From: Clostridium sp. CAG:253
GTDB taxonomy: Bacteria; Bacillota; Clostridia; Lachnospirales; Lachnospiraceae
Direction: 5' to 3'
Assembly (NCBI GenBank): GCA_000436755.1
Contig: FR887330.1
Location: 1 to 15,289 of the forward strand
Length of the DNA: 15,289 bases
Shown: positions 7,769 through 15,289 of the stretch, piece by piece
How the letters are laid out: each line of letters starts with the position of its first letter
Numbering within the stretch: the first letter of the stretch is position 1
Made by a program: the position numbers and the translations under genes
The notes under the pieces: generated by a model
Database searches by the model: none
The model's input: the letters and a program-made list of their open reading frames with translations, nothing else
Told to the model about the DNA's origin: nothing

Positions 7769-8206
7769 TTAATATCTTCTGCCTTCTTCCTCTTTTCCAA
7801 GGAATCTCATCGCATTGTGAATATCATCATCACTATAGCTCTTTTTAGCATATATGTGAAGTCCGTTCTTTCTTCTGCATTCCGGACATACAGCTCCGAA
7901 ATCTATCGTTTTTCCACAAATCTGACAATGAATCGGTGTGATGTGCTCACCTTCTTTGTACTGGATACGACCTTCTCTTATCCATCTTCTAACCTTTACA
8001 ACCGGTATCCCAAAATGATCTGCAACATCTATTTCCTTTACATCATTCTCTCTGATGTAGTCTTTAACCTCTGCAAATAAGTTTAAATCCTTGCACTCGG
8101 GACATATCTCGTCTCTGTACATTTTGTTAAGTATGCGTCCGCATTGCTTGCACTCATGTACATTCTCATCTGTCTTTCTTTCAAGGTTTTTCCTCTCAAG
8201 CCTCAT
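7769..8206 (-). CDS. YvyF-like zinc-ribbon / HTH / zinc-ribbon protein
   Basis: This 145-residue cytosolic protein has two CxxC...CxxC zinc ribbons (C19/C22 with C35/C38, and C94/C97 with C107/C110) around a MerR-like helix-turn-helix segment at about 58-80 (DVADHFGIP, then KVRRWIREGRI). This order matches the flagellar-operon-associated YvyF family as I know it. Here the gene is not beside flagellar genes but 34 bases after serS and ahead of a strong terminator, so it is co-transcribed with serS. I place the start at the ATG at 8206 because GGAGG (8215-8219) lies eight bases upstream; a longer reading would need a TTG at 8221 that overlaps this ribosome site. DNA or RNA binding is plausible but unproven. 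The C-terminal 30 residues are charged and have no recognised motif. Confidence 0.75.
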   Translation of the reverse strand: MRLERKNLERKTDENVHECKQCGRILNKMYRDEICPECKDLNLFAEVKDYIRENDVKEIDVADHFGIPVVKVRRWIREGRIQYKEGEHITPIHCQICGKTIDFGAVCPECRRKNGLHIYAKKSYSDDDIHNAMRFLGKEEEGRRY

Positions 8207-8240
8207 GTGCAATCCCTCCAATTCATCGATATGCCTATAT

Positions 8241-9524
8241 CTATTTTCCTAAAAATTCCTTGCCGCCCATGTATGATCTGAGTGCTTCAGGAATGCGAAC
8301 ATTTCCATCTGCCTGAAGATTATTTTCAAGGAAAGCTATAAGCATTCTAGGTGGTGCAACAACTGTATTGTTGAGAGTATGTGCAAAATATTTTTCTCCA
8401 TTCTCTCCACGGACACGAATCTGAAGACGACGTGCCTGTGCATCTCCAAGATTTGAGCAGCTTCCCACTTCAAAATATTTCTTCTGACGTGGTGACCATG
8501 CTTCAACGTCGATAGATTTAACTTTAAGATCTGCTAAATCACCTGAACAGCACTCAAGCGTGCGTACAGGTATATCAAGACTCCTGAACAAATCAACTGT
8601 ATTCTGCCATAATTTGTCAAACCACATTTTGCTTTCTTCCGGCTTACATACAACTATCATTTCCTGCTTTTCAAACTGATGTATACGATAAACTCCACGC
8701 TCTTCTATTCCATGAGCACCTTTCTCTTTTCTAAAGCAAGGAGAATAACTTGTAAGAGTTTTTGGAAGTTCTTTCTCGTCAACAATTGTATCTATAAATT
8801 TACCAATCATTGAATGCTCACTTGTTCCGATAAGGTATAAATCTTCACCCTCTATCTTATACATCATGGCATCCATCTCGGCGAAACTCATAACACCAGT
8901 AACTACATTGCTTCTAATCATAAAAGGTGGTACACAATATGTGAATCCTCTGTCAATCATAAAATCTCTTGCATAAGATATAACTGCCGAATGAAGTCTC
9001 GCAATATCTCCCATAAGATAATAAAAACCGTTTCCTGCAACTTTTCCTGCTGCATCAAGGTCAATACCATCAAATTTTTCCATGATTTCTGTATGATAAG
9101 GTACTTCAAAATCAGGAACTACAGGCTCACCAAACTTCTCAATCTCAACATTTTCACTGTCATCCTTACCGATAGGAACACTTGGGTCAATGATGTTTGG
9201 AATAACCATCATTCTCTCTTTAACTTTTTCCTGATATTCTTTTTCAAGCTCTTCTAACTCTGCAAGCTTTTCAGCATTTTTTGAAACTTCTGCTTTCTTT
9301 GCCTCTGCTTCTTCTTTCTTACCCTGTGCCATAAGTGCGCCAATCTCTTTTGAGATTGACTTTCTTGAAGCACGAAGTGCATCCGCATCCTGCTTTGCTT
9401 GTCTTGACTTAGCATCAAACTCTATAACCTCGTCTACTAACGGAAGCTTGTCATCCTGAAACTTATTTTTAATGTTCTGTTTAACAATATCCGGATTTTC
9501 TCTCAGAAATCTTATGTCAATCAT
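8241..9524 (-). CDS. serS: Serine--tRNA ligase (class II aminoacyl-tRNA synthetase)
   Basis: SerRS charges tRNA-Ser (and tRNA-Sec) with serine in the cytosol. The 427 residues are full length. The N-terminal long coiled-coil arm at about 27-107, rich in Lys/Glu/Ala, grips the tRNA extra arm. The class II catalytic core follows, with TSE at 234-236, motif 2 CFRKE at 263-267 followed by RGVYRIHQFEKQE, and motif 3 around LNNTVVAPPRMLIAFLE at 384-400 with the conserved Arg393. Motif 3 differs from the Bacillus/E. coli form LNGSGLAVGR, and TSE replaces TAE, so this looks like a divergent SerRS subclass. AAAGGAGA lies seven bases before the ATG. The preceding gap of 91 bases is too short for a T-box leader, and I see none; the gene probably uses the candidate promoter there. 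Confidence 0.96.
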   Translation of the reverse strand: MIDIRFLRENPDIVKQNIKNKFQDDKLPLVDEVIEFDAKSRQAKQDADALRASRKSISKEIGALMAQGKKEEAEAKKAEVSKNAEKLAELEELEKEYQEKVKERMMVIPNIIDPSVPIGKDDSENVEIEKFGEPVVPDFEVPYHTEIMEKFDGIDLDAAGKVAGNGFYYLMGDIARLHSAVISYARDFMIDRGFTYCVPPFMIRSNVVTGVMSFAEMDAMMYKIEGEDLYLIGTSEHSMIGKFIDTIVDEKELPKTLTSYSPCFRKEKGAHGIEERGVYRIHQFEKQEMIVVCKPEESKMWFDKLWQNTVDLFRSLDIPVRTLECCSGDLADLKVKSIDVEAWSPRQKKYFEVGSCSNLGDAQARRLQIRVRGENGEKYFAHTLNNTVVAPPRMLIAFLENNLQADGNVRIPEALRSYMGGKEFLGK

Positions 9525-9569
9525 TTTTTATCTCCTTTAACTTTTCTTCAATATTAAATCATAAATATT

Positions 9570-9598
9570 ATTTTACACACATTTATGCGATAATGCAA
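9570..9598 (-). promoter_or_regulatory. Candidate promoter of serS
   Basis: On the minus strand, TTGCAT (9593-9598) and TAAAAT (9570-9575) are separated by 17 bases, in the 91-base gap before serS. The -35 matches consensus only in TTG. I see no terminator for the upstream gene in this gap, so read-through from the signalling gene is also possible. Confidence 0.4.
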
Positions 9599-9615
9599 CC
9601 TGTAACAGTATCGTA

Positions 9616-12141
9616 CTAATTTGTCTCCTTTGCCTTACTCTCAAGGAAACATTTTTCAAATACATTGCTTCTAACTGCACCGTAATACATATCGCCCTCA
9701 AACATCTCACAGCCTATTTTCTTTGCAAATTCCTCCTGCATAGGCGTATGTATTCCTCCACATGTGACTGTAAGACCTAAACTTTTTGCCATCTCCACGG
9801 TTTTACTCAGAATAATGCATTCTTTCTTTGAAGTCATATATTTATTAAAATATTCACCGTGGAACTTTATACCTGTCACACTCAGTTTCCTAATGGAATG
9901 TACTGCCGTATGGTCAGTTCCGAATCTGCTTATGATGACTTTGTATCCTCTTGCACACAATTCTTCTATAGCCATCTCAAGCACTGTAGTCATATCGGCA
10001 AGATACCTCTCCTGAATTTCTATAATAACATTTTCAGGCTCAATGCCATTCTGTTTCACTACAATATCATCTATCTTTTTAACAATATTTTTATCTGAAA
10101 GTTCACTTGCAGTCATCTCAATTGAAAACGGAACTATTTTATTGCCCATTTTTTTCCATGCACCAACACTGCAGCATACCAAAGACAATGTAGCAAGTGC
10201 AAAGCTGTTCAACTTTCCGCCACGCTCAATAAGTCTCATCAAATCGTCAGATTCAAGAACCTGACCATCCTTCAACTGAACCCTTGGTACTGCTTTGCAG
10301 CCTACAATATTATCTTTATCACCGCATATTCTAGGCATATAGCATATCTCTATGTCATGATTTCTTACCGCATCATGAATCTGTTCGATAACATCTTCCT
10401 CTTTAAACTGTTCACTCTTAAGGTCCTCAGTATAAATAGCATAATGATTTCCACGAAGTCCTTTAATGCTTCTTCTCGCCATGTCAGCTTTTTCAAGCAT
10501 TTCAAGCAATTCACAATCCGTTTCCTGTACAAGATAAATTCCTGTGGTTGTACCAAATTCTATATTTACTTCTTTGTCCTCCTCACTTGCAACATTTCTA
10601 GACTTAACCATAGATGACATCATCTTCAGAAGGTCTTTATGATGTTCATATTTCAAAAGTACAACAAAATAATCTCCGTCAACTCTTGAGCAGACACCAT
10701 CCTGTGCAAGATTTGCAAGAAGTGTTTTTGAAAACTCTTCCAAAATTCTGTTACTTATCGAAAATCCGTAATTGTGACTGAATTTTCTAAATTCATTTAT
10801 ATCCGCACATACAAGTGCATAGTGTTCATCGTCCTTTCTGCCGCTCAAAATCTTTTCTGCTGCATTCATAAATGATGCATACGGCATAAGCGATGTAATG
10901 TTATCCTCAGCTTTAGCCTGTGCCGACTTAGCCATATTTACAAGTTTATTCTGACCTGATATTTCATCTCTCTCTTTGTCAAGAACCGTTGAAATTCCGT
11001 CAACCATATCAACTATTCTGGCTACTGAATAAATCTTGTCCGGCTTTTCCCCACCATCATCCGAAACAGATACGGCACATATCTCAACATTTCTAAACAG
11101 TGCACTATTGTCCCTTATACGGTAAATGTAACGGCTGCTGCCTGCTTTCTCTACTCTTTCCTTTATCCTTTTTTCAAATATCTCAACGTCATCAGGATGG
11201 AAAAGTTCGAGAATATCCGGCAAATCATCCCATGTATTTAAAAATTTTTCTTCTGAGAAAGCCTCACCGAGACTTCCGCTCATGGAAAACTTTTTCTCGT
11301 TTATATCATATGTCCACATAGCCTCCTTGAGGTACTCCGAAACATATTTAAAACGTCTCGCATTTTCCTCAAACTCTGCTTCCATAATTTTTCTTGATGT
11401 AATGTCCATAAGAACGCAAAGGTATACGTCATCTCCGCTCTCATCATCAATCTTTCTTCCATTTACATAAACCCACTTGGTATGCCCCATCTTTCCGAGC
11501 AATCTATGTTCAAAGCCCAAAAGTCCATGATTTTCAACAGTAGTGCCAAATGTGCTCATAACCATTTTCATATCAGAAGGATGTATTATGCGGTCACAAT
11601 AATCTCCAAAATTTATGTGAAATTCCGCTCTGGAATAACCTGAAAGCATAAAATATCCGTCATTTGCATAAAGAATTTTCATGTCTTTCATTCGTATCTT
11701 TATAACTCCACCCGGAATACTGTTTGCAATAACATCAATCTCGTGTTTCGCTTTAAACACACTCTCAACATTATTTTTAGACTTCGTGACATCCTGACAA
11801 GAACAGAAAAATTTATTTTCCATCATATGTAAAATACTTTTTGCTGAAATTGCCAGCCACGCAATAGTCCCGTCTTTTCTCTTTACCCTGCATTCAACCT
11901 TTACTATTCCACCAGCTGCAAACTGCCTTGCAATAAGGTTTTTGACCTTCTGCTTTTCTTCAGGCAGGATAACCGCCATAAGACTGTTGTTATATTTTTC
12001 CTCAAATTCTTCTTTTGAATATTGAAGCATTGAGTAAAATTTCCTGCTGGCATATGTAATTTCCATATCGCCGCCAGATTTTGAAATGAAAAACGCACAC
12101 TCCGATACATCAATCAATTTTTCAAAAATTTTTCCATCCAT
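9616..12141 (-). CDS. Soluble PAS-PAS-PAS-GGDEF-EAL protein with degenerate GGDEF and EAL sites
   Basis: The 841 residues contain no membrane segment. Three PAS-like sensor domains lie at about 6-122 (KRKDGTIAWLAIS), 132-250 (with a PAC-like end VLMDITSRK) and 260-382. A GGDEF fold follows at about 435-570, then an EAL fold at about 582-835. The GGDEF signature reads DGDYF (488-492) and the EAL signature reads KAV (616-618). In the EAL domain, DDFG is SRFG (738-741) and the EGVE segment is GGIH (795-798), so the metal-binding acids are gone. Neither cyclic-di-GMP synthesis nor breakdown is expected; binding or scaffolding is more likely. It lies 79 bases after the hybrid kinase gene with no visible promoter between, so the two are probably co-transcribed and functionally linked. 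GGGGG at 12148-12152 is the ribosome site. Confidence 0.85.
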   Translation of the reverse strand: MDGKIFEKLIDVSECAFFISKSGGDMEITYASRKFYSMLQYSKEEFEEKYNNSLMAVILPEEKQKVKNLIARQFAAGGIVKVECRVKRKDGTIAWLAISAKSILHMMENKFFCSCQDVTKSKNNVESVFKAKHEIDVIANSIPGGVIKIRMKDMKILYANDGYFMLSGYSRAEFHINFGDYCDRIIHPSDMKMVMSTFGTTVENHGLLGFEHRLLGKMGHTKWVYVNGRKIDDESGDDVYLCVLMDITSRKIMEAEFEENARRFKYVSEYLKEAMWTYDINEKKFSMSGSLGEAFSEEKFLNTWDDLPDILELFHPDDVEIFEKRIKERVEKAGSSRYIYRIRDNSALFRNVEICAVSVSDDGGEKPDKIYSVARIVDMVDGISTVLDKERDEISGQNKLVNMAKSAQAKAEDNITSLMPYASFMNAAEKILSGRKDDEHYALVCADINEFRKFSHNYGFSISNRILEEFSKTLLANLAQDGVCSRVDGDYFVVLLKYEHHKDLLKMMSSMVKSRNVASEEDKEVNIEFGTTTGIYLVQETDCELLEMLEKADMARRSIKGLRGNHYAIYTEDLKSEQFKEEDVIEQIHDAVRNHDIEICYMPRICGDKDNIVGCKAVPRVQLKDGQVLESDDLMRLIERGGKLNSFALATLSLVCCSVGAWKKMGNKIVPFSIEMTASELSDKNIVKKIDDIVVKQNGIEPENVIIEIQERYLADMTTVLEMAIEELCARGYKVIISRFGTDHTAVHSIRKLSVTGIKFHGEYFNKYMTSKKECIILSKTVEMAKSLGLTVTCGGIHTPMQEEFAKKIGCEMFEGDMYYGAVRSNVFEKCFLESKAKETN

Positions 12142-12165
12142 CTTAATCCCCCTTTTCCAAATCCC

Positions 12166-12180
12166 GGATAACTTTTATCC
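12166..12180 (-). promoter_or_regulatory. Small hairpin in the kinase / PAS-GGDEF-EAL intergenic gap
   Basis: GGATAA and TTATCC form a 6-bp stem with a three-base loop, about 25 bases upstream of the start codon of the PAS-GGDEF-EAL gene. No T-run follows, so it is not an intrinsic terminator. It might stabilise or process the message between the two signalling genes. The gap does not contain the conserved core of a GEMM-type cyclic-di-GMP riboswitch. Confidence 0.25.
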
Positions 12181-12220
12181 CCCCGGTAATGCATCAGATG
12201 TACTGAGGTAACACCTTTTC

Positions 12221-14518
12221 TTAATCCGGCAGGTATTTAATTATCATGGATTTAAGATCATCAAGCTTAACAGGCTTAAACAGCCAGTCATTCATTCCAG
12301 CTGCCTTATATTCTGTTTCAACACCTGTTATGGCATTTGCAGTAAGTGCAATAACAGGTACATTTTTGCAATACTCCGATGACATGGCTCTGATATATTT
12401 TGTAGTTTCAACCCCATCCATCTCAGGCATCATATGATCCATAAAAATCATATCATACTGTCTGCCTCTGCCAAGTGCCTTTAAAATTGCCTCTCCACTT
12501 GAAAATACTTCCGGAATAACCCCAAACTCTCTCAATTGGGTTACAGCAACCCTTAAATTAACTTTATTATCATCGACAACAGCAACCCTCGCGTCTTTAA
12601 ATTTCTCGTTTGAAACTTCCTGTGTTTTTTTAGGAACGCTGTCAATATCAGTCTCAACTTCACTGCTTAGATTTTTTCTCACTATGCCTTTTTGAGGTAC
12701 ATAAGCCTCCTTAGCCATATCAGATTTCTTTTCAAATAAAACCCTGTAAACCTTAAACAGGTCAAAAGGCTTTCTTATGTACAATTCTGGTACATCATTT
12801 TCAGAAAAAACAGTATAAAATTCAAGCAATGCTATTTTTTCTATATTGCCAAACATATCCTTATCAGCCAATATATTTTTAACTCTTTGATAATCAAAGT
12901 AATTATATATAAAAATTTTGTCACTATCCGAATATATATTATACACTTCCCTGCCAATCTCGTCTATGGAATTGACACAAATTGTATTCTGACCAAGCTG
13001 TTTGAGAATTTCAAGCAGATGCTTTCTGCTACTGTAATCATTTTCATATACAAATATAACTTTATTCTTATATTTTTCAAGGGCATGTTTTTTAATATCA
13101 GTATTTTGTTCTTCACATACTCTCTGTCTTATCTTAGCAGTAAAACAACTTCCCACATTGTACTCACTCTGAACCTCTATACTTCCGTTCATCATCTGTA
13201 CAATATTCTTTGCAAGAGCGAGACCTAACCCGGTTCCCTCCCTTTTTCTGTTACGCATGGCATCAACCTGACTGAACTGATTGAACAGCTTATCCATATC
13301 CTCATCTCTAATGCCTATACCCGTGTCACTTATTGCAAAACTAAGCTCCACAACATCGTCATTTATATATCTTGAATCTATGTCAAGTTTAATTTTACCC
13401 TTGTCAGTAAATTTAACTGCATTGCTTAATATATTAACAAGTACCTGATTTATCTTGGCACAATCACCATAAAGACAAACCGGAATATCTTTTGACATCA
13501 AAACTTCAAACTCAAGTTTTTTATCAAAAATTCTTGCCGCAATGACATTCTCTATACCCTCAATAAATGTGTCAAACCGATATTCAACGGGACAAAGTTC
13601 CATCTTTCCCGCATCTATTTTTGAAAAATCCAAAACATCATTTATAATAGACAAAAGTGAATCTGCCGCCGTCTGTATTGTATCAACATACTCGTGTTCA
13701 AGTTCGGTAAGTTCGCATTTACCTAAAATATCAGCCATTCCGCATATCGCATTCATAGGCGTTCTTATTTCATGTGACATATTTGCAATGAATGTACTTT
13801 TAGCTTTATTGGCTTCCTCAGCAGCTTCACGGGCTTCAATTTCCTTATGATTTGCCTGCATGATAAGTATAGGATTTTGCAAAGTCATCTGCATTATAAG
13901 GCAGCCGAGCGCACTGCTTGCCCCTATGACCATCAGCATCGGATTAAGCATCTGTACAAGCATAGCAACCAAACTCAAAAACATAAACAAGACAGTAACG
14001 AGCTTGTAACGCATTTCCATAACACTGTCTTTTGAAAAAGCCTGAAACATAGCTGCTGCAAAATAATATATAGTGCACACAAGCAAAACAGGCATAAACG
14101 GTCCACGCTGATACCCTCCCTCTACGGAATATTTAAACAAAGCATTCGTAAAGTAATCTGTCCATATCATACATTGCTCAATAGCCGCCGGAATAAACCA
14201 AAGTAACTTTCTTCCTTTAAAATGGTCATTTTCTTTTGCCAAAGATACTATATACAAAAAGTACATGCATGGCACTAAATGTTGAAATGAATATGCCACC
14301 ATCTGTCCCAGATAATTAAGCACTATCATCTCGTGAAAATGCCTGATAAGCACAAGGCTTGCAAACATATCCGTCACACAGCAGGCAAAACAGATTATTA
14401 AAAAGTATCCATATATTCTTCTCGAAAGTTTGCCAAGCTCAGCAACCCGATAGTAATATATTATGAGCACCATCAAAACAACTGACGATGCCATGTAAAA
14501 ATCATAATTCCAATTCAT
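12221..14518 (-). CDS. Membrane hybrid histidine kinase with 7-TM N-terminus, pseudo-receiver and receiver
   Basis: This 765-residue sensor kinase starts with about seven hydrophobic helices in residues 5-218, an integral-membrane sensor with only short loops. A short coiled coil at about 222-240 leads to the HisKA domain with MSHEIRTP (phospho-accepting His249). The HATPase domain follows, with [14 protein letters not shown] (357-370), DTGIGI (398-403) and GTGLGL (428-433). Residues about 484-597 look like a receiver fold that kept the KP motif (583-584) but lost the phosphorylatable Asp, that is, a pseudo-receiver. The C-terminal receiver at about 643-763 is intact: D649/D650, phospho-acceptor D694 in [11 protein letters not shown], and K748. 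No DNA-binding output is attached, so a partner must read the signal; the neighbouring degenerate GGDEF-EAL protein is an obvious candidate. A purine-rich GGAGAGGTGAGG ribosome region precedes the ATG. Confidence 0.9.
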   Translation of the reverse strand: MNWNYDFYMASSVVLMVLIIYYYRVAELGKLSRRIYGYFLIICFACCVTDMFASLVLIRHFHEMIVLNYLGQMVAYSFQHLVPCMYFLYIVSLAKENDHFKGRKLLWFIPAAIEQCMIWTDYFTNALFKYSVEGGYQRGPFMPVLLVCTIYYFAAAMFQAFSKDSVMEMRYKLVTVLFMFLSLVAMLVQMLNPMLMVIGASSALGCLIMQMTLQNPILIMQANHKEIEAREAAEEANKAKSTFIANMSHEIRTPMNAICGMADILGKCELTELEHEYVDTIQTAADSLLSIINDVLDFSKIDAGKMELCPVEYRFDTFIEGIENVIAARIFDKKLEFEVLMSKDIPVCLYGDCAKINQVLVNILSNAVKFTDKGKIKLDIDSRYINDDVVELSFAISDTGIGIRDEDMDKLFNQFSQVDAMRNRKREGTGLGLALAKNIVQMMNGSIEVQSEYNVGSCFTAKIRQRVCEEQNTDIKKHALEKYKNKVIFVYENDYSSRKHLLEILKQLGQNTICVNSIDEIGREVYNIYSDSDKIFIYNYFDYQRVKNILADKDMFGNIEKIALLEFYTVFSENDVPELYIRKPFDLFKVYRVLFEKKSDMAKEAYVPQKGIVRKNLSSEVETDIDSVPKKTQEVSNEKFKDARVAVVDDNKVNLRVAVTQLREFGVIPEVFSSGEAILKALGRGRQYDMIFMDHMMPEMDGVETTKYIRAMSSEYCKNVPVIALTANAITGVETEYKAAGMNDWLFKPVKLDDLKSMIIKYLPD

Positions 14519-14579
14519 TCAGAGCCTCACCTCTCCAAAAAGTTTAACCCTTTTATCAAAATTCATCGTACCAAATATA

Positions 14580-14608
14580 ATTTTAACATATGTGTAATAT
14601 TACATCAA
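14580..14608 (-). promoter_or_regulatory. Sigma-A promoter of the hybrid kinase operon
   Basis: TTGATG (14603-14608) and an extended -10, TGT-TAAAAT (hexamer 14580-14585, TG at 14587-14588), are separated by exactly 17 bases on the minus strand. The expected start is near 14573, giving a leader of about 55 bases before the kinase ATG. Confidence 0.6.
14593..14604. promoter_or_regulatory. Perfect 12-bp palindrome overlapping the kinase promoter (candidate operator)
   Basis: TGTAATATTACA is a perfect palindrome that covers most of the promoter spacer and the edge of the -35 box. This is a classic position for repressor binding. It does not fit the GlnR/TnrA (TGTNA-N7-TNACA) or BlaI/CopY (TACANNTGTA) patterns, so the regulator is unknown. 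Confidence 0.4.
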
Positions 14609-14644
14609 CAATTCGTATCACCCATAGATTACAATTTTTTGGCT

Positions 14645-14655
14645 GTTTGGCAAAC
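14645..14655. promoter_or_regulatory. Inverted repeat GTTTG-G-CAAAC upstream of the kinase promoter
   Basis: A perfect 5-1-5 inverted repeat centred about 45 bases upstream of the -35 box, in the otherwise featureless 194-base gap between the phosphatase and kinase genes. It is too tight to form a hairpin, but it could be a protein-binding site. At this length it may be chance. Confidence 0.2.
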
Positions 14656-14712
14656 GCTGAATGATTTTGAACTCACTTAATGTACTGTATCAATGACTTT
14701 CAATCTTATTTT

Positions 14713-15171
14713 TCACACTATATTCCTGCACACATCAAGCAATGCTTCACATCCCTCTTTAACATCTCTGTATGTTTCATCAAAGTTTCCTGTATACCAA
14801 GGATCGGCAATATCTCTTCCACTCCCAGCAAATTCAAGCAACAGTGACACCTTCCCATCAGAATCTCCGCCAAAAATACGCATCATATTTTTATAATTCC
14901 ACTTGTCCATTCCAATTATATAATCAAACTTATCATAGTCACTCTTTCTTACCTGAGACGCAAAGTGCGGTTGCATCGGTATCCCCAGCTCGTTCATTTT
15001 TTGAACTGTTCCTCTGTGCGGCGGATTGCCTATCTCCTCCGTGCTGGTTGCTTTTGAATCAATAAAAATTTTATCGGTAAAACCGGCTTTGTTTACCATG
15101 TCTTGAAAAACGAATTGTGCCATTGTGCTGCGGCAGATGTTGCCGTGGCAGATAAAGAGCACTTTTATCAT
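14713..15171 (-). CDS. Low-molecular-weight protein tyrosine phosphatase
   Basis: Cytosolic phosphatase of about 152 residues. The catalytic P-loop CHGNICRS sits at residues 8-15 (nucleophile C8, R14), and the general-acid loop DPWY is at 123-126; both define the LMW-PTP family, and the length is normal. The P-loop has Ile between Asn and Cys. In Bacillus YwlE a Thr here is linked to protein-arginine phosphatase activity, whereas Ile/Leu is typical of tyrosine phosphatases, so tyrosine phosphatase activity is favoured. The usual SPMAE after the P-loop is STMAQ here. I start it at the ATG at 15171, because GAGG lies ten bases upstream and family members begin directly with this beta strand; an in-frame ATG at 15189 has no good ribosome site. 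It may be in an operon with whatever ends at 15193. Confidence 0.9.
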   Translation of the reverse strand: MIKVLFICHGNICRSTMAQFVFQDMVNKAGFTDKIFIDSKATSTEEIGNPPHRGTVQKMNELGIPMQPHFASQVRKSDYDKFDYIIGMDKWNYKNMMRIFGGDSDGKVSLLLEFAGSGRDIADPWYTGNFDETYRDVKEGCEALLDVCRNIV

Positions 15172-15192
15172 TGTTGCATAACCTCGCATTTC

Positions 15193-15289
15193 TTAGTTTT
15201 TCTTGGTTTTTCGGGCTTTGTAAGCCTTTGTAAATTTTTGCTTTCTGGCATAAGTTGGTTTATTTTCGCATAATATCGTCAGCAAAAGG
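15193..15289 (-). CDS. Possible C-terminal tail of an upstream gene (partial)
   Basis: On the minus strand one frame is open from the right edge for 31 codons and ends in TAA at 15193, about 21 bases before the phosphatase start, at operon-like spacing. The deduced tail is very basic (ending RKTKKN) and matches no family I know. An AT-rich stretch of this length can stay open by chance. A second frame closes much earlier, with a TAA at 15260-15262 after nine codons, and could be the true gene end instead. Confidence 0.3.
   Translation of the reverse strand, partial: LLLTILCENKPTYARKQKFTKAYKARKTKKN

Noticed and set aside
9525..9615. T-box riboswitch controlling serS
   Set aside because: The gap is only 91 bases, has no antiterminator-like bulge sequence and no terminator hairpin; it fits a simple promoter better.
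12142..12220. Cyclic-di-GMP (GEMM) riboswitch ahead of the GGDEF-EAL gene
   Set aside because: The 79-base gap lacks the conserved GEMM core and a terminator or SD-sequestering stem; only a 6-bp hairpin is present.
5117..14518. A Bce-type antimicrobial-peptide module joining the hybrid kinase to the ABC genes
   Set aside because: serS, the zinc-ribbon gene and a strong terminator lie between them. The kinase is a 7-TM hybrid, not a small BceS-like kinase, and the permeases have four helices rather than ten.
14713..15189. Longer start of the phosphatase at 15189
   Set aside because: The extra six residues precede the canonical first beta strand, and the GAGG ribosome site lies between the two ATGs and serves the one at 15171.
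15214..15226. Hairpin GGCTT-TGT-AAGCC as a terminator
   Set aside because: The stem is only five base pairs, no T-run follows on the minus strand, and it lies within a possible coding tail.

Overview
The window is AT-rich, and every gene I can support lies on the minus strand. The ORF content suggests an anaerobic Clostridia genome, most likely Lachnospiraceae (Roseburia/Butyrivibrio-like). It includes a C_GCAxxG_C_C redox protein, large ABC ATPase-FtsX fusions, PAS/GGDEF/EAL and hybrid-kinase signalling proteins, a YvyF-like double zinc-ribbon protein, and the start of an Rpn-family nuclease. The family placement is inferred from gene content and style; no rRNA or other marker is present.

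In transcription order (high to low coordinates): (i) 15193-15289, a possible tail of an upstream gene, then a low-molecular-weight protein tyrosine phosphatase (14713-15171). (ii) A signalling pair: a seven-helix membrane hybrid histidine kinase with a pseudo-receiver and a true receiver (12221-14518), and a soluble PAS-PAS-PAS-GGDEF-EAL protein in which both output domains have lost their catalytic signatures (9616-12141). A good sigma-A promoter with an overlapping 12-bp palindrome precedes the kinase. (iii) serS (8241-9524) and a zinc-ribbon/HTH/zinc-ribbon protein (7769-8206), closed by a clear intrinsic terminator (7723-7757). (iv) A tightly coupled ABC operon. Two ATPase-permease fusions (5117-7621 and 2610-5120, with an ATGA overlap) are followed by a permease-only paralog (935-2605) that closely matches the permease half of the first gene. 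(v) A C_GCAxxG_C_C protein (447-857) ending in a hairpin terminator. (vi) The N-terminus of an Rpn-like PD-(D/E)XK protein running off the left edge (1-83).

The part most worth following is the three-gene ABC exporter/mechanotransmission system. It has two ATPases with different signature motifs (LSSGQ and LSGGQ), two FtsX/MacB-type permease types, and an extra ATPase-less permease. The large extracytoplasmic domains carry cysteines; six of them are at matching positions in the first gene and in the ATPase-less copy. Together these suggest interchangeable permease subunits around a shared ATPase pair. The signalling pair is the second point of interest, because both proteins carry degenerate domains (pseudo-REC, GGDEF to DGDYF, EAL to KAV) and probably work through binding rather than catalysis. 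The longest gene-free stretch, 84-446, holds a promoter, one perfect palindrome and one hairpin terminator. I found no RNA genes, IS elements, CRISPR arrays or riboswitches.
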